Shown here: positions 1-8,695 of the stretch, piece by piece | Position numbering within the stretch: position 1 is the first letter of the stretch | How the letters are laid out: every line of letters begins with the position of its first letter | Origin: an uncultured Bacteroidota bacterium | GTDB lineage: Bacteria; Bacteroidota; Bacteroidia; Flavobacteriales; Flavobacteriaceae | DNA: 64,000 nt | Reading direction: 5' to 3' | Assembly: GCA_902635965.1 (NCBI GenBank) | Contig: CACPQA010000001.1 | Location: 186,001-250,000 of the forward strand | Program-made: the position numbers and the translations under genes | Notes under the pieces: generated by a model | What the model was told of the DNA's origin: nothing | The model's input: the letters and a program-made list of their open reading frames with translations, nothing else | Database searches by the model: none

Positions 1-1
1 T

Positions 2-190
2 CTTGAATCGATAGAGCCTTTGAATAAATTAATCGAAAAGTATTGCTCAGACATTAATTTGGACGATTTTCCTTTCTATAAAGAAATTATTCTATGGGGT
101 TTGTCAGCCAATAAAAAATTATCAAAAAATAGATCATTAGAGGGTATTGAATTTAAAGATTCCCTGGGTTCATTCTTAAATAATATTTAA
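2..190 (+). CDS. C-terminal end of a Mg-chelatase-like AAA+ ATPase (5' truncated)
   Basis: An open frame enters from the left edge and stops at the TAA at 188-190, giving 62 residues. The segments KLIEKYCSD, FYKEIILWGLSANKKLSK and EFKDSLGSF resemble the C-terminal tail of the roughly 500-residue Bacteroidota ATPase usually named magnesium chelatase subunit I, in which a helix like FLKEFVLWGL and a final FKDLYGSY segment recur. That match is from memory of the family. The ATPase motifs lie outside the window. In this lineage the protein is a MoxR/chelatase-type AAA+ ATPase of uncertain substrate and not a chlorophyll enzyme. It is on the same strand as the next gene, with a 41-nt gap. Confidence 0.6.
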   Translation, partial: LESIEPLNKLIEKYCSDINLDDFPFYKEIILWGLSANKKLSKNRSLEGIEFKDSLGSFLNNI

Positions 191-231
191 TTAGAGATTA
201 TAATTTATTCATCTCTTATTAAATTTATTTA

Positions 232-2172
232 ATGATATATAATGATTTAAGGTTACATGAATATTCTGTACTAATATATAGGATATTTCTTGCCCACATA
301 GCTTATGTTTTTTTAAGATTTTTATTTGTATTTTTTAATAACGACATAGTTCAAGTTTCAGACTTAGGAAATTTTTTATCTCTAAGTATGTTAGGATTAA
401 GATTTGATAGCTCTGCAATAGCTTACTCGAATTTATTTTTCATTTTTTTTTCTGTCCTTCCCTTATCATTTTTAAGGTTCAAGAAGCACCAATTTTTTTC
501 TACTTCGCTATACTTCATATCCAACAGTTTTTTTTTAATTCTAAACTTTATTGATTTTGCATATTATAGATTCAATTTAAATAGGATGATGGGAAATTTC
601 TTAGAATCAATTTCTAAAGAAAACAACAAACTAAGATTAATTTTTCATTTTTTATTTCAGTACTTAAACCTAGTCTTACTTTTTTTTCTTTTTTTATTTA
701 TTTGGATTGGTTTATATAAATTGGTCAAAGTAAAGGAAGAAAAAATTGAAAACAATAAAATTTATTACCTCAGTTCAATTTTTGGGATTCTTATTTCATC
801 TGCCTTAATCGTAATGATGGCTAGAGGAGGAGACTTTAGAAAAAGCACAAGACCAATTACACTTATAGATTCAATGGATAATTTATCAAAACCCGTTCAC
901 TCGGATGTGGTACTAAACACTTCATTTACAATTATTCGGACTTGGGGTAAAAACTCGTTTAAAAAGAGCAGTCGATTCAATGATTTTGAAGTAGCAAGTC
1001 AAGTAAAACCTATTAAAAATTATAATGAAAGAGAAGTAATCAAAAAACCCAACATAGTAATTTTTATAATTGAAAGTATGGGAAGAGAGTATTGGGGAGA
1101 GTTAAATAAAAATAGAAATATTAACAACTTTAAAAGTTTTACTCCATTTTTAGATTCGTTATCCAAGCATAGTTTGATATTTCCAAATGCATTTGCGACA
1201 AGTAGAAAGTCAATTCACGCTATGCCGTCTGTTCTTGCAGGTGTTCCGTCATTTGAAATAGCATATACTTCTTCATATTATTCTAGACAGAAATTAGAGT
1301 CATTGGTAAGTATTTCCAATGCTTTAGGTTATGATACTTCATTTTTGCATGGAGCAAAAAATGGTTCGATGGGATTTCAGGGTTTTGCAAATACCTTAGG
1401 ATATGGTAATTATTATGGACGAGATGAATTCAATAATGATGAAGAATACGATGGTTTTTGGGGAATTTGGGATGAACCTTTCCTCCAATTTTCAAAATCT
1501 ATTTTAGATAATAAAAACGAACCCTTTTTGGCAACTATTTTCACCTTGTCTTCTCATGAGCCCTATATAATTCCGGATAAATTTAAGGGTATATTTGACA
1601 ACGGATATCTTCCTATTCACAAATGTGTTGGATACACTGATTATTCAATAAGACAGTTTTTTAAAAGTATAGAAAAATCAAGTTGGTTTGAAAACACAGT
1701 TTTTATTTTTACTTCAGATCATACAAATCAGTCTTATTATAAGCATTATCAAACCACCGTAAACAGATTTGCTACTCCTTTACTTATTTACAAAAAAAAT
1801 AGTGATTTTAAAGGGGTTGATAACAGCTTAGCCAGCCACCTTGATATATATCCGACTGTAGCTGAATTGGTAGGATATAAAAAGCCTTTTAGAAGCTGGG
1901 GAAGGAGTTTGTTGTCTGGTAAAAATGAACCTCCATTTACAATTAATTATTTTGGAGGAGGTGCATATTTATCGATGGATGAAAACTTCATTTGTATTTA
2001 TGATGGTAATAAAGCAATTGGGTTTTACAATTTATCTGATTTGAATCTCGAGGAGAATCTAATTCAAAATAAAAATCAAAATATGCTGAGATTAGAAAAA
2101 AAAACAGGTTTATTTTTACAAGATTACTTTAATAGAATAATTGATAATAAGATGTATTATAATCCTAAGTAG
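232..2172 (+). CDS. LTA synthase family phosphoglycerol transferase (sulfatase fold)
   Basis: 646 residues. The N-terminal ~210 residues form about five hydrophobic membrane helices. A sulfatase/LtaS-type catalytic domain follows from about residue 273, beginning NIVIFIIESMGREYWG, where the Glu is expected to bind metal. The segment ATSRKSIHAMPSVLAGVP holds the likely Ser nucleophile, where LtaS has Thr, and FIFTSDHTNQ carries the C-terminal metal Asp/His. Family members move phosphoglycerol from phosphatidylglycerol to an acceptor on the outer face of the inner membrane and leave diacylglycerol. Gram-negative Bacteroidota have no classical lipoteichoic acid, so the acceptor is unknown. The stop codon abuts the ATG of a lipid kinase, so the two are very probably co-transcribed. 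Family assignment is firm and the substrate is not. Confidence 0.85.
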   Translation: MIYNDLRLHEYSVLIYRIFLAHIAYVFLRFLFVFFNNDIVQVSDLGNFLSLSMLGLRFDSSAIAYSNLFFIFFSVLPLSFLRFKKHQFFSTSLYFISNSFFLILNFIDFAYYRFNLNRMMGNFLESISKENNKLRLIFHFLFQYLNLVLLFFLFLFIWIGLYKLVKVKEEKIENNKIYYLSSIFGILISSALIVMMARGGDFRKSTRPITLIDSMDNLSKPVHSDVVLNTSFTIIRTWGKNSFKKSSRFNDFEVASQVKPIKNYNEREVIKKPNIVIFIIESMGREYWGELNKNRNINNFKSFTPFLDSLSKHSLIFPNAFATSRKSIHAMPSVLAGVPSFEIAYTSSYYSRQKLESLVSISNALGYDTSFLHGAKNGSMGFQGFANTLGYGNYYGRDEFNNDEEYDGFWGIWDEPFLQFSKSILDNKNEPFLATIFTLSSHEPYIIPDKFKGIFDNGYLPIHKCVGYTDYSIRQFFKSIEKSSWFENTVFIFTSDHTNQSYYKHYQTTVNRFATPLLIYKKNSDFKGVDNSLASHLDIYPTVAELVGYKKPFRSWGRSLLSGKNEPPFTINYFGGGAYLSMDENFICIYDGNKAIGFYNLSDLNLEENLIQNKNQNMLRLEKKTGLFLQDYFNRIIDNKMYYNPK

Positions 2173-3054
2173 ATGAGATTAAAAATTCATTTTATTATCA
2201 AAATTTCAAACTCAAAAATTGCTAAGAGAATTAAAGAGCAAGTTAGAATCAAATTTGATGAAAACAAGTATCAGGTAAAAATTAGTGAGTCAAGTTTTAA
2301 AGGAGAAACGAAAACATTAGCAAGGCAAGCCGTTCTTAACAAAACAGATTTGATTGTCGCATGTGGTGGAGATGGTACTATAAACGAAATTATAAACGAG
2401 ATTAAAGAGAAAGAATTTAAAATTGCAATAGTCCCAATAGGATCCGGGAACGGGATTGCAAGGCATTTTAATATTCCTTTAGATATTTCCAAATCACTAG
2501 ATTTAATTTTAAGACATAATTATACCTACGTAGATATAGGTAAAGTAAATGAATCTGTTTTTTTAGGAAACGTTGCTTTTGGGATAGGTGCCGATTTTAT
2601 TAAGAATTACCATAAAATTAAATATAAAGGATTAGTCGGTTATTTCTTAGCATTTATAAAAACAATTTTCAGCATAAAAGAAAAACAATTTATTATTGAT
2701 ATTGACGGTGAAAGAATCACTAGTTCTCCGTTAATTTTAATTGTGTCAAATACAAATCAACAAGGCTATAATTTCACAGTCACTCCAAAAGCAAAAACCG
2801 ATGATGGTATGTTAGATATGTTTATTGTTGAAAATATCTCATATCTTAAAAATATTATAAACATATTCAAAATTATTCTTGGTTTAAATTTTTCTCCTGG
2901 AGAAAGTATTTATAAAAAAATTGAAAATTTAAATATAACTCTACAAAAGCCAATTAAAAATATTCAAATAGATGGTGAGAATTTGAATGTAAATCGTGGT
3001 GTTTATAAAATTAAATCGGTTAAAAACACACTCCAACTTATTACTCCTAATTAA
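2173..3054 (+). CDS. Diacylglycerol/lipid kinase, DagK (YegS-like) family
   Basis: 293 residues, the usual length for this family. The N-terminal DAG-kinase catalytic domain shows the nucleotide-binding signature ACGGDGTINEIIN and the PIGSGNGIARHF motif. The C-terminal half has the beta-sandwich motif TPKAKTDDGMLDMF and ends in the IDGE motif. Such enzymes phosphorylate diacylglycerol or related lipids with ATP at the cytoplasmic membrane. The ATG follows the upstream TAG with no gap, which suggests translational coupling to the phosphoglycerol transferase. Recycling the diacylglycerol released by that enzyme is a natural role, by inference. Alternative lipid substrates such as sphingoid bases cannot be excluded. 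Confidence 0.88.
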   Translation: MRLKIHFIIKISNSKIAKRIKEQVRIKFDENKYQVKISESSFKGETKTLARQAVLNKTDLIVACGGDGTINEIINEIKEKEFKIAIVPIGSGNGIARHFNIPLDISKSLDLILRHNYTYVDIGKVNESVFLGNVAFGIGADFIKNYHKIKYKGLVGYFLAFIKTIFSIKEKQFIIDIDGERITSSPLILIVSNTNQQGYNFTVTPKAKTDDGMLDMFIVENISYLKNIINIFKIILGLNFSPGESIYKKIENLNITLQKPIKNIQIDGENLNVNRGVYKIKSVKNTLQLITPN

Positions 3055-3067
3055 TTAACTTTAAAAA

Positions 3068-3093
3068 TTAAAATCTAATTTTTTTGATTTTAA
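3068..3093. terminator. Possible AT-only bidirectional terminator hairpin
   Basis: TTAAAATC and GATTTTAA form an 8-bp inverted repeat around a T-rich loop, between the convergent dagK-like gene and murF. It has almost no GC pairs, so its stability is doubtful. The call rests mainly on position. The rest of the 172-nt convergent gap shows no other convincing signal. Confidence 0.3.
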
Positions 3094-3226
3094 AATGTTA
3101 AACTAGCAGGAGAAAATGCTGAAAATGGTTGTGGATAAATTTAACTTGAGTACATATGATATGGCAATCATTGCTAATTAAGAAGGAATTTTAATCGCAG
3201 TAATCATTTATGAATTTATACTTTGT

Positions 3227-4513
3227 TTAAAGTATCGGAATGGCCTTTTCCAAATTAATTTTTCTTGATCCTTTAAGAAAGATGGTGTGACCTGTAACCA
3301 GTTTTTTTTTAAAATATTCAATTAGTTCATCAATTTCATTAAAAAAATGGATTCTACCAGAGTTAAATTTAAGTTGATTAAATATTTTTCCTACAAGAAA
3401 AATTTTCAAGTCTTTATTCTTCTTAACAGAATTTAATATTCTTTCATGTTCTTTTAAGGAAGTTTTGCCAATTTCGTGCATATCTCCAAGGATTAAGATT
3501 TTTTCAACCCCTTTAAATTTCATAAAGGATTGGATTGATAATTTCATACTGGTTGGATTAGCATTGTATGAATCAACAAAAAGTAGATTTTTTTTTGTTT
3601 TAATCATTTCTGAACGATTATTTTTCGGGATATAATTCTTAATTCCGGTCTCAATTTGTTCAAAACTTAGACCAAAATGAATACCTATAGCTATAGATGC
3701 GTTGATATTCTCAAAATTGTATTCTCCATGTAGATTTGACACAATCTTTTTATCATTCAACCTTGCCTCACATAAACCTTTATTGGATGTAGTATTATAA
3801 ATTATACAATTTGATTTCTTGGATTTACCAAATGAAAAAGATTTAATTCCTCTTGATTTTTCTCTTTGAATTCTGTCTTCGTTGTTGACTAAAATAACCC
3901 CTTTGCTTTCTCTAATATACTCATACAACTCACTTTTGCCCTTTATAACACCCTCTATTCCTCCAAAACCTTCAAGGTGGGCTTTTCCAAAATTTGTTAT
4001 ATAGCCAATATTAGGATCTGCTATATTGCATAATAGATCAATTTCACCTAAGTGATTTGCACCCATTTCAATTATAGCTAAATCTGTTTTGCTATTTATT
4101 TCCATAATAGTTAAGGGAACACCAATGTGATTATTAAAATTATTTGAGGTGAATGTAATTTTAAATTTTTGTGAAAGAACGCTATTTATTAGCTCTTTTG
4201 ATGTTGTTTTTCCATTTGAACCGGTTAAACCAATAACCGGGATATTAAATTTTGATCTGTGATGTTTAGCTAAAGCTTGTAAAGTTTCTAAAGCATTTCT
4301 TACTTTAAAAGCCTTTTGTGATTTATAATTAAGTTCTTTATCATCATAAATTACACCCGATGCTCCTAAGTCAAATGCTTGATCAATAAATAAATTTCCG
4401 TCAAATTTTTCTCCCTTTAAACAAAAAAATATATTGTTTTTTTTGATTGTTCTGGTATCGGTCGATATTCCTGAACTTTTCGAAAATAGAAAATGTATGT
4501 CATCTATTTTCAT
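3227..4513 (-). CDS. murF: UDP-N-acetylmuramoyl-tripeptide--D-alanyl-D-alanine ligase
   Basis: 428 residues. MurF adds D-Ala-D-Ala to the UDP-MurNAc-tripeptide, the last cytoplasmic step before MraY. The Mur ligase P-loop [15 protein letters not shown] lies near residue 97, after an N-terminal substrate domain containing DTRTIKKNNIFFCLKG. The central domain has the NHIGVPLTIMEIN and IEMGANHLGEI motifs, and the C-terminal domain has FVDSYNANPTSM, typical of MurF. It lies 26 nt downstream of gldJ on the same strand, so the two probably share a transcript, a neighbourhood common in Flavobacteriia. The other Mur ligases (C, D, E) are in the dcw cluster further along. This separation of murF from dcw is usual in the phylum. 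Confidence 0.96.
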   Translation of the reverse strand: MKIDDIHFLFSKSSGISTDTRTIKKNNIFFCLKGEKFDGNLFIDQAFDLGASGVIYDDKELNYKSQKAFKVRNALETLQALAKHHRSKFNIPVIGLTGSNGKTTSKELINSVLSQKFKITFTSNNFNNHIGVPLTIMEINSKTDLAIIEMGANHLGEIDLLCNIADPNIGYITNFGKAHLEGFGGIEGVIKGKSELYEYIRESKGVILVNNEDRIQREKSRGIKSFSFGKSKKSNCIIYNTTSNKGLCEARLNDKKIVSNLHGEYNFENINASIAIGIHFGLSFEQIETGIKNYIPKNNRSEMIKTKKNLLFVDSYNANPTSMKLSIQSFMKFKGVEKILILGDMHEIGKTSLKEHERILNSVKKNKDLKIFLVGKIFNQLKFNSGRIHFFNEIDELIEYFKKKLVTGHTIFLKGSRKINLEKAIPIL

Positions 4514-4539
4514 GATGTAAAAACGGTTTAAAATTTAAA

Positions 4540-6240
4540 TTAACCTCTTCTTTTATGTCGAGCTGATTTCTTTTTTTTGCTTTTAGACCCTAGTCTAGTC
4601 ATTGCACATCTAAATCCAATATAGTCAGTAGCTATATATTGAGGTAAATATCTTCTTTGCGCAGGGTCAAGCCAGTATGCACGATCCTTCCATGATCCAC
4701 CTTTGTATACTCTTACTTCATCGGTTATCAGCGAAGTTCTTTTATTTGATCTATCTTTTGACCTAATAATATTTCCGTCTTGATCTTTTGACACTTTAGG
4801 GTGAGTTGGTGCATCATACATTTTAGTAGACTCTGGTCTTCCATCGCCTGTATCATCGTCAGATCCAAGTTGACCAGCAAATTGACGAGTTGATTCAATA
4901 TCACCATCCCTAAAGTTTCTGTTATCACTTTCATTAAAATTTTGTCTCAAAAATGTTTCCTCTTCATCAATTGGTACCTGTTTAAGTTGGCCAGGTATTC
5001 TTTTCAGAAGAACTTTTCCATTAGGGAGTGTGTCGTAGACCAATTGATCTGGTTGAATTATTTCAGCTTTTCCGTCAGGACCAATAATTTCTTTTAAATA
5101 AACGTTACCTCTATAATAGTTAAAGTCATTTGCCTCGTCGTCAACAATGGGCCTATAAACATCAGAAACCCATTCTGCGACATTTCCTGCCATATCATAT
5201 ACTCCAAAATCGTTTGGTGGATACGCCTTAACTTGAATTGTAATGTCAGCACCATCATCTGACCAACCAGCAATTCCACCATAATCTCCTTCACCTAATT
5301 TAAAGTTCGCAAGTTGATCACCTTCAGTCCTTCTGTCACTAGACCTTGTATATTCTCCACTCCAAGGATACTTCTTTTTACCACGGTAAGCATTGTAAGC
5401 TCTATCTCCTACTAATGCCAATGCAGCATATTCCCATTCAGTCTCTGTGGGAAGTCTGTATGATGGTAGAAGTAAACCTTTATCTACACCTGCATATACG
5501 CTAATTGTGTCCTTTATTTTTCCTTTTTTACCCGCAATACTGTCAATTTTTCCGCCATAGGTAGCTGCTGGATTTTTTTGATATGCTCTAGTGTTGAATG
5601 TGCTGTTTGCGTCTACTTGGCCTCCTTCAACTTGATTGATGCCATACCGAACATCTTTTTCTATATAAGCTTCTCTTTCTAAAAGAAATTCATTTACTCT
5701 ATCAGTTCTCCACTCAGCAAATTGAACCGCCTGCAACCAATTTACTCCTACGACAGGGTATTCTGCATAGGCGGGGTGTCTTAGATAATTAGTCGTTAAC
5801 TCTTCTACGTATCCAAGTTGGTTTCTCCATACAAGAGTGTCTGGAAGGGCACCTTCATAAATTTGTTTGTATTGAGGGTTATCTTGAGGAAAAACCATTT
5901 TTAACCAATCTAGGTACTCCAAATACATTATATTAGTTACTTCAGTTTCATCTATATAGAATGACATAACATGCTGTCGTGTGGGAGTATTATTCCAATC
6001 ATGCATAACGTCGTCTTGAACTTGGCCTTTAGTAAAAGTTCCACCTTCAATAAATACTAATCCAGGACCTGTTTCTTGATCCTCATAATCAATATTATAC
6101 TGAAAACCACCTTTTTTGGAATTGATATCCCAACCAGTAGCTCTAGAGGCGTTATTTTTACCACATGAAATGACGAGTATGGAAATAATTAGAACTAAAA
6201 ATTGAGCTTCTAATGATTTAGAATTAGATAATTTCTTCAT
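4540..6240 (-). CDS. gldJ: Gliding motility lipoprotein GldJ (FGE/SUMF1-like fold)
   Basis: 566 residues from the chosen start. The signal peptide MKKLSNSK...LVIISILVIS ends at a lipobox Cys (about C26). The mature protein opens ATGWDINSKKGGFQYN, then has a formylglycine-generating-enzyme-like domain (GPGLVFIEGGTF, DETEVTN, YRLPTETEWEYA, GNVAEWVSD, YIGFRCAMTR). GldJ is an outer-membrane-associated lipoprotein needed for gliding and type IX secretion, and it is a structural homologue rather than an active FGE. The track start at 6279 adds 13 residues ahead of a normal lipoprotein signal. A Bacteroidota promoter at 6281-6313 would place the transcript start at about 6275, downstream of that codon, so the ATG at 6240 is preferred. 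It is divergent from porV and followed by murF. Confidence 0.95.
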   Translation of the reverse strand: MKKLSNSKSLEAQFLVLIISILVISCGKNNASRATGWDINSKKGGFQYNIDYEDQETGPGLVFIEGGTFTKGQVQDDVMHDWNNTPTRQHVMSFYIDETEVTNIMYLEYLDWLKMVFPQDNPQYKQIYEGALPDTLVWRNQLGYVEELTTNYLRHPAYAEYPVVGVNWLQAVQFAEWRTDRVNEFLLEREAYIEKDVRYGINQVEGGQVDANSTFNTRAYQKNPAATYGGKIDSIAGKKGKIKDTISVYAGVDKGLLLPSYRLPTETEWEYAALALVGDRAYNAYRGKKKYPWSGEYTRSSDRRTEGDQLANFKLGEGDYGGIAGWSDDGADITIQVKAYPPNDFGVYDMAGNVAEWVSDVYRPIVDDEANDFNYYRGNVYLKEIIGPDGKAEIIQPDQLVYDTLPNGKVLLKRIPGQLKQVPIDEEETFLRQNFNESDNRNFRDGDIESTRQFAGQLGSDDDTGDGRPESTKMYDAPTHPKVSKDQDGNIIRSKDRSNKRTSLITDEVRVYKGGSWKDRAYWLDPAQRRYLPQYIATDYIGFRCAMTRLGSKSKKKKSARHKRRG

Positions 6241-6280
6241 TCTGAAATTTATATCTTTCGCAATATACAACTTATTCATG

Positions 6281-6313
6281 CAAAATTATTTAAGTTTTTT
6301 TTCCTTTTTGCAA
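6281..6313 (-). promoter_or_regulatory. Bacteroidota-type promoter for gldJ-murF
   Basis: On the minus strand, GTTG (ending at 6311) is followed by 22 nt and TAATTTTG (6288-6281), matching TTTG...TAnnTTTG. The predicted transcript start at about 6275 leaves a 5' leader of roughly 35 nt before the ATG at 6240. This decides between the two candidate gldJ starts. Confidence 0.6.
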
Positions 6314-6418
6314 CTTATAACGAAAAAATATTGCAAATATTATTATTAAGAATGTTCATGTATTTATGATTAGTACAAGAAATTTCAATATCTGGCGTTA
6401 TATATGAAATGAAATCAA

Positions 6419-7603
6419 TTGTCCTATTATAGAAATTTTTTTTTAATTTTTATTTTATTTCAAATAAAAATTAGTCTTTATTCCCAAAATAATAGTAGAG
6501 TAATTACTACGGGAGTTCCTTTTTTGCTTATTTCACCAGATGCTAGGTCTGCAGGTATGGGCGAATTAGGGGTTGCTACCTCTCCAGATGTTTTTTCTCA
6601 ACAATGGAATCCATCTAAATATGTCTTTGCGGATGAAGGAAAAAAAATTGGATTAAGTTATACACCTTATTTAAGTAAGCTAGTTAATGATATTTTTTTA
6701 GCAAATATTACATATTCTTTAAAGAAAAATGATAGAAGTGCTTGGGGTTTTAGTTTAAAGTATTTTAGTTTAGGTGATATCCAATTTAACGATTTAGTTG
6801 GAAATACCATAGTCCAACAAGGAATCGAAAGACCAAATGAATTAACTTTAGATGCATCTTTTGGTTTAAAACTTAATCAATCTTTTTCAATGGCAGTTGC
6901 AGCTAGATATATAAGATCAGATTTAAAACTCTCAAGTGATGCAGATCCCACTCCCGCAAATTCTATCGGAATTGATATTTCTGGTTTTTACAACGGCAAA
7001 TCCTTTAAATTTAAGAAAAAAAATATTAGATTTCGACATGGATTTAATATATCAAACATTGGCCCAAGACTTAAATATGATGAAGGTGGTCAAAAAAACT
7101 TCATCCCAACAAATATTAAAGTAGGGTCTAGTTTAGACTTAATCATGGATGAATCTAGTGTTTTAAGTTTTAATTTAGAATTTAACAAACTCCTAGTTCC
7201 GTCACCAATAGCAACATATAAAGATGGAGTCTTTATAGGATACCAGCAACCTGATGTGAGTTTCATAAAAGGTATTTTCGAATCGTTTACGGATGCCCCT
7301 GGAGGATTTAGTGAAGAGTTGAAGGAAATAACATGGGCATTTGGATTAGAATATGTTTTTCAAAAATCCTTGGCTCTTAGGACAGGGTATTTTAATGAAA
7401 GCTTAGATAAGGGTTCAAGGAGATTTTTAACATTAGGGGCAGGATTTGGAATAGATTTTGCTAATATTGATATATCATACTTATTCTCAACATCAAAAAT
7501 TCGAAACCCTCTGGAAAACACTTTACGTTTTTCTATCACATTTCCTCTAAGAGAACAAAATACTGAAATCGACCAGGATAACGGAGAATTCACTAATAAC
7601 TAA
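6419..7603 (+). CDS. porV: Type IX secretion outer-membrane protein PorV (LptO)
   Basis: 394 residues. An N-terminal signal (RNFFLIFILFQIKISLYSQ) is followed by ITTGVPFLLISPDARSAGMGELGVATSPDV, the hallmark start of PorV. The remainder is a FadL-like beta-barrel pattern. PorV is the outer-membrane shuttle that receives type IX cargo from the SprA translocon and, with the sortase PorU, delivers it to the surface. The only start that keeps the signal peptide is TTG at 6419. ATGs at 6404 and 6409 open frames that stop after 2 and 7 codons. A one-base indel could instead have broken an ATG start. porU, normally just upstream in flavobacteria, is not here. Confidence 0.93.
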   Translation: MSYYRNFFLIFILFQIKISLYSQNNSRVITTGVPFLLISPDARSAGMGELGVATSPDVFSQQWNPSKYVFADEGKKIGLSYTPYLSKLVNDIFLANITYSLKKNDRSAWGFSLKYFSLGDIQFNDLVGNTIVQQGIERPNELTLDASFGLKLNQSFSMAVAARYIRSDLKLSSDADPTPANSIGIDISGFYNGKSFKFKKKNIRFRHGFNISNIGPRLKYDEGGQKNFIPTNIKVGSSLDLIMDESSVLSFNLEFNKLLVPSPIATYKDGVFIGYQQPDVSFIKGIFESFTDAPGGFSEELKEITWAFGLEYVFQKSLALRTGYFNESLDKGSRRFLTLGAGFGIDFANIDISYLFSTSKIRNPLENTLRFSITFPLREQNTEIDQDNGEFTNN

Positions 7604-7623
7604 TAAGTTTTTACAATTGATTA

Positions 7624-7657
7624 CTTGATAATTTTTGTTTAAAAAATGGTATTTTTG
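7624..7657 (+). promoter_or_regulatory. Probable promoter of pdhA-pdhC
   Basis: CTTG (7624-7627), 22 nt, then TATTTTTG (7650-7657) match the TTG/TAnnTTTG pattern. The predicted transcript start at about 7664 leaves a leader of some 27 nt before the pdhA ATG. Confidence 0.45.
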
Positions 7658-7690
7658 ATTGCTGTTATAATGATAAATTATTTGATTTAA

Positions 7691-8692
7691 ATGAAAAAGA
7701 TAACAAAGGATACTTACATAAATTGGTTTGAAAACATGCTTTTTTGGAGAAAGTTTGAAGACAAATTAGCAGCTGTTTATATTCAGCAAAAAGTGAGGGG
7801 CTTCCTTCATCTTTATAACGGTCAAGAAGCAATTCTAGCAGGCGCACTCCATGTTATGGAAATTGGGAAAGACAGAATCATAACAGCATATCGAAACCAT
7901 GTACAGCCAATTGGTATGGGTGTTGATCCTAAAAGAGTTATGGCTGAGCTTTATGGAAAAACAACTGGAACTTCCTCTGGCTTAGGAGGTTCCATGCATA
8001 TTTTTTCAAAAGAGTTTCGATTTCATGGTGGTCATGGAATTGTGGGTGGTCAAATACCCCTTGGAGCAGGAATGGCATTTGGAGACAAATATCATGAAAG
8101 AGAGTGCGTGACTCTCTGTTTCATGGGAGATGGTGCAGTAAGACAGGGTTCTCTCCATGAAACATTGAATTTGGCAACTTTATGGAAATTGCCTGTCGTA
8201 TTTGTTGTAGAAAATAATGGGTATGCAATGGGAACTTCTGTTGCTAGAACAGCTAATCATGAAGAAATTTGGAAATTAGGGTTAGGATATAATATGCCCT
8301 GTGAACCTGTTGATGGAATGAATCCTGTTACGGTTGCAAAGGCTTTAGATAAAGCAATTTCAGTTGCCCGCGGGGGTGATGGTCCCTCTTTTATTGAAAT
8401 GAAAACTTATAGATACAGGGGCCATTCAATGTCAGATGCACAAAAATATAGGACAAAATCTGAAGTGGAGGAGTATAAGAAGATAGACCCAATTTCACAA
8501 GTTAAAAAAATAATTGTCGATAAAAAATACTTAAATACTAATGAAATCTCTTCTATTGAGGAAAGAGTAAAAAGTCAAATTTTGGAATGTGAAAAGTTTG
8601 CTGAAGAATCTCCTTATCCTGACGTATCTGTAATGTATGATGCTGTTTATGAGGAACCAAATTACCCTTTTTTAAATCATAAATTAAAATAG
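7691..8692 (+). CDS. pdhA: Pyruvate dehydrogenase E1 component, alpha subunit
   Basis: 333 residues, typical for a heterotetrameric E1 alpha chain. The thiamine diphosphate motif runs from CFMGDGAVRQGSLHE (about residue 146) to VFVVENNGYAMG. The RYRGHSMSD phosphorylation-loop-like segment and the GGSMHIF stretch are also diagnostic. E1 decarboxylates pyruvate and reductively acetylates the E2 lipoyl groups. The E2 gene follows after 3 nt. No E1 beta gene is in the window, consistent with the split pdhA-pdhC arrangement of flavobacteria, where pdhB lies elsewhere. A branched-chain 2-oxoacid E1 is less likely given the PdhA-type motifs and the double-lipoyl E2 partner. Confidence 0.94.
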   Translation: MKKITKDTYINWFENMLFWRKFEDKLAAVYIQQKVRGFLHLYNGQEAILAGALHVMEIGKDRIITAYRNHVQPIGMGVDPKRVMAELYGKTTGTSSGLGGSMHIFSKEFRFHGGHGIVGGQIPLGAGMAFGDKYHERECVTLCFMGDGAVRQGSLHETLNLATLWKLPVVFVVENNGYAMGTSVARTANHEEIWKLGLGYNMPCEPVDGMNPVTVAKALDKAISVARGGDGPSFIEMKTYRYRGHSMSDAQKYRTKSEVEEYKKIDPISQVKKIIVDKKYLNTNEISSIEERVKSQILECEKFAEESPYPDVSVMYDAVYEEPNYPFLNHKLK

Positions 8693-8695
8693 ATT

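Noticed and set aside
191-217. Imperfect inverted repeat (AGAGAT...ATCTCT) before the LTA-synthase-family gene, as a terminator
   Set aside because: The stem is only six bases plus a mismatch and no T-run follows. The neighbouring genes are on the same strand and could be one transcript.
3116-3181. A 21-codon ORF with an AGGAG-like sequence just before its ATG, in the dagK-murF intergenic gap
   Set aside because: It lies between convergent genes, has no recognisable domain or signal and is too short to judge. In AT-rich DNA such ORFs arise by chance, and Bacteroidota do not rely on Shine-Dalgarno sequences.
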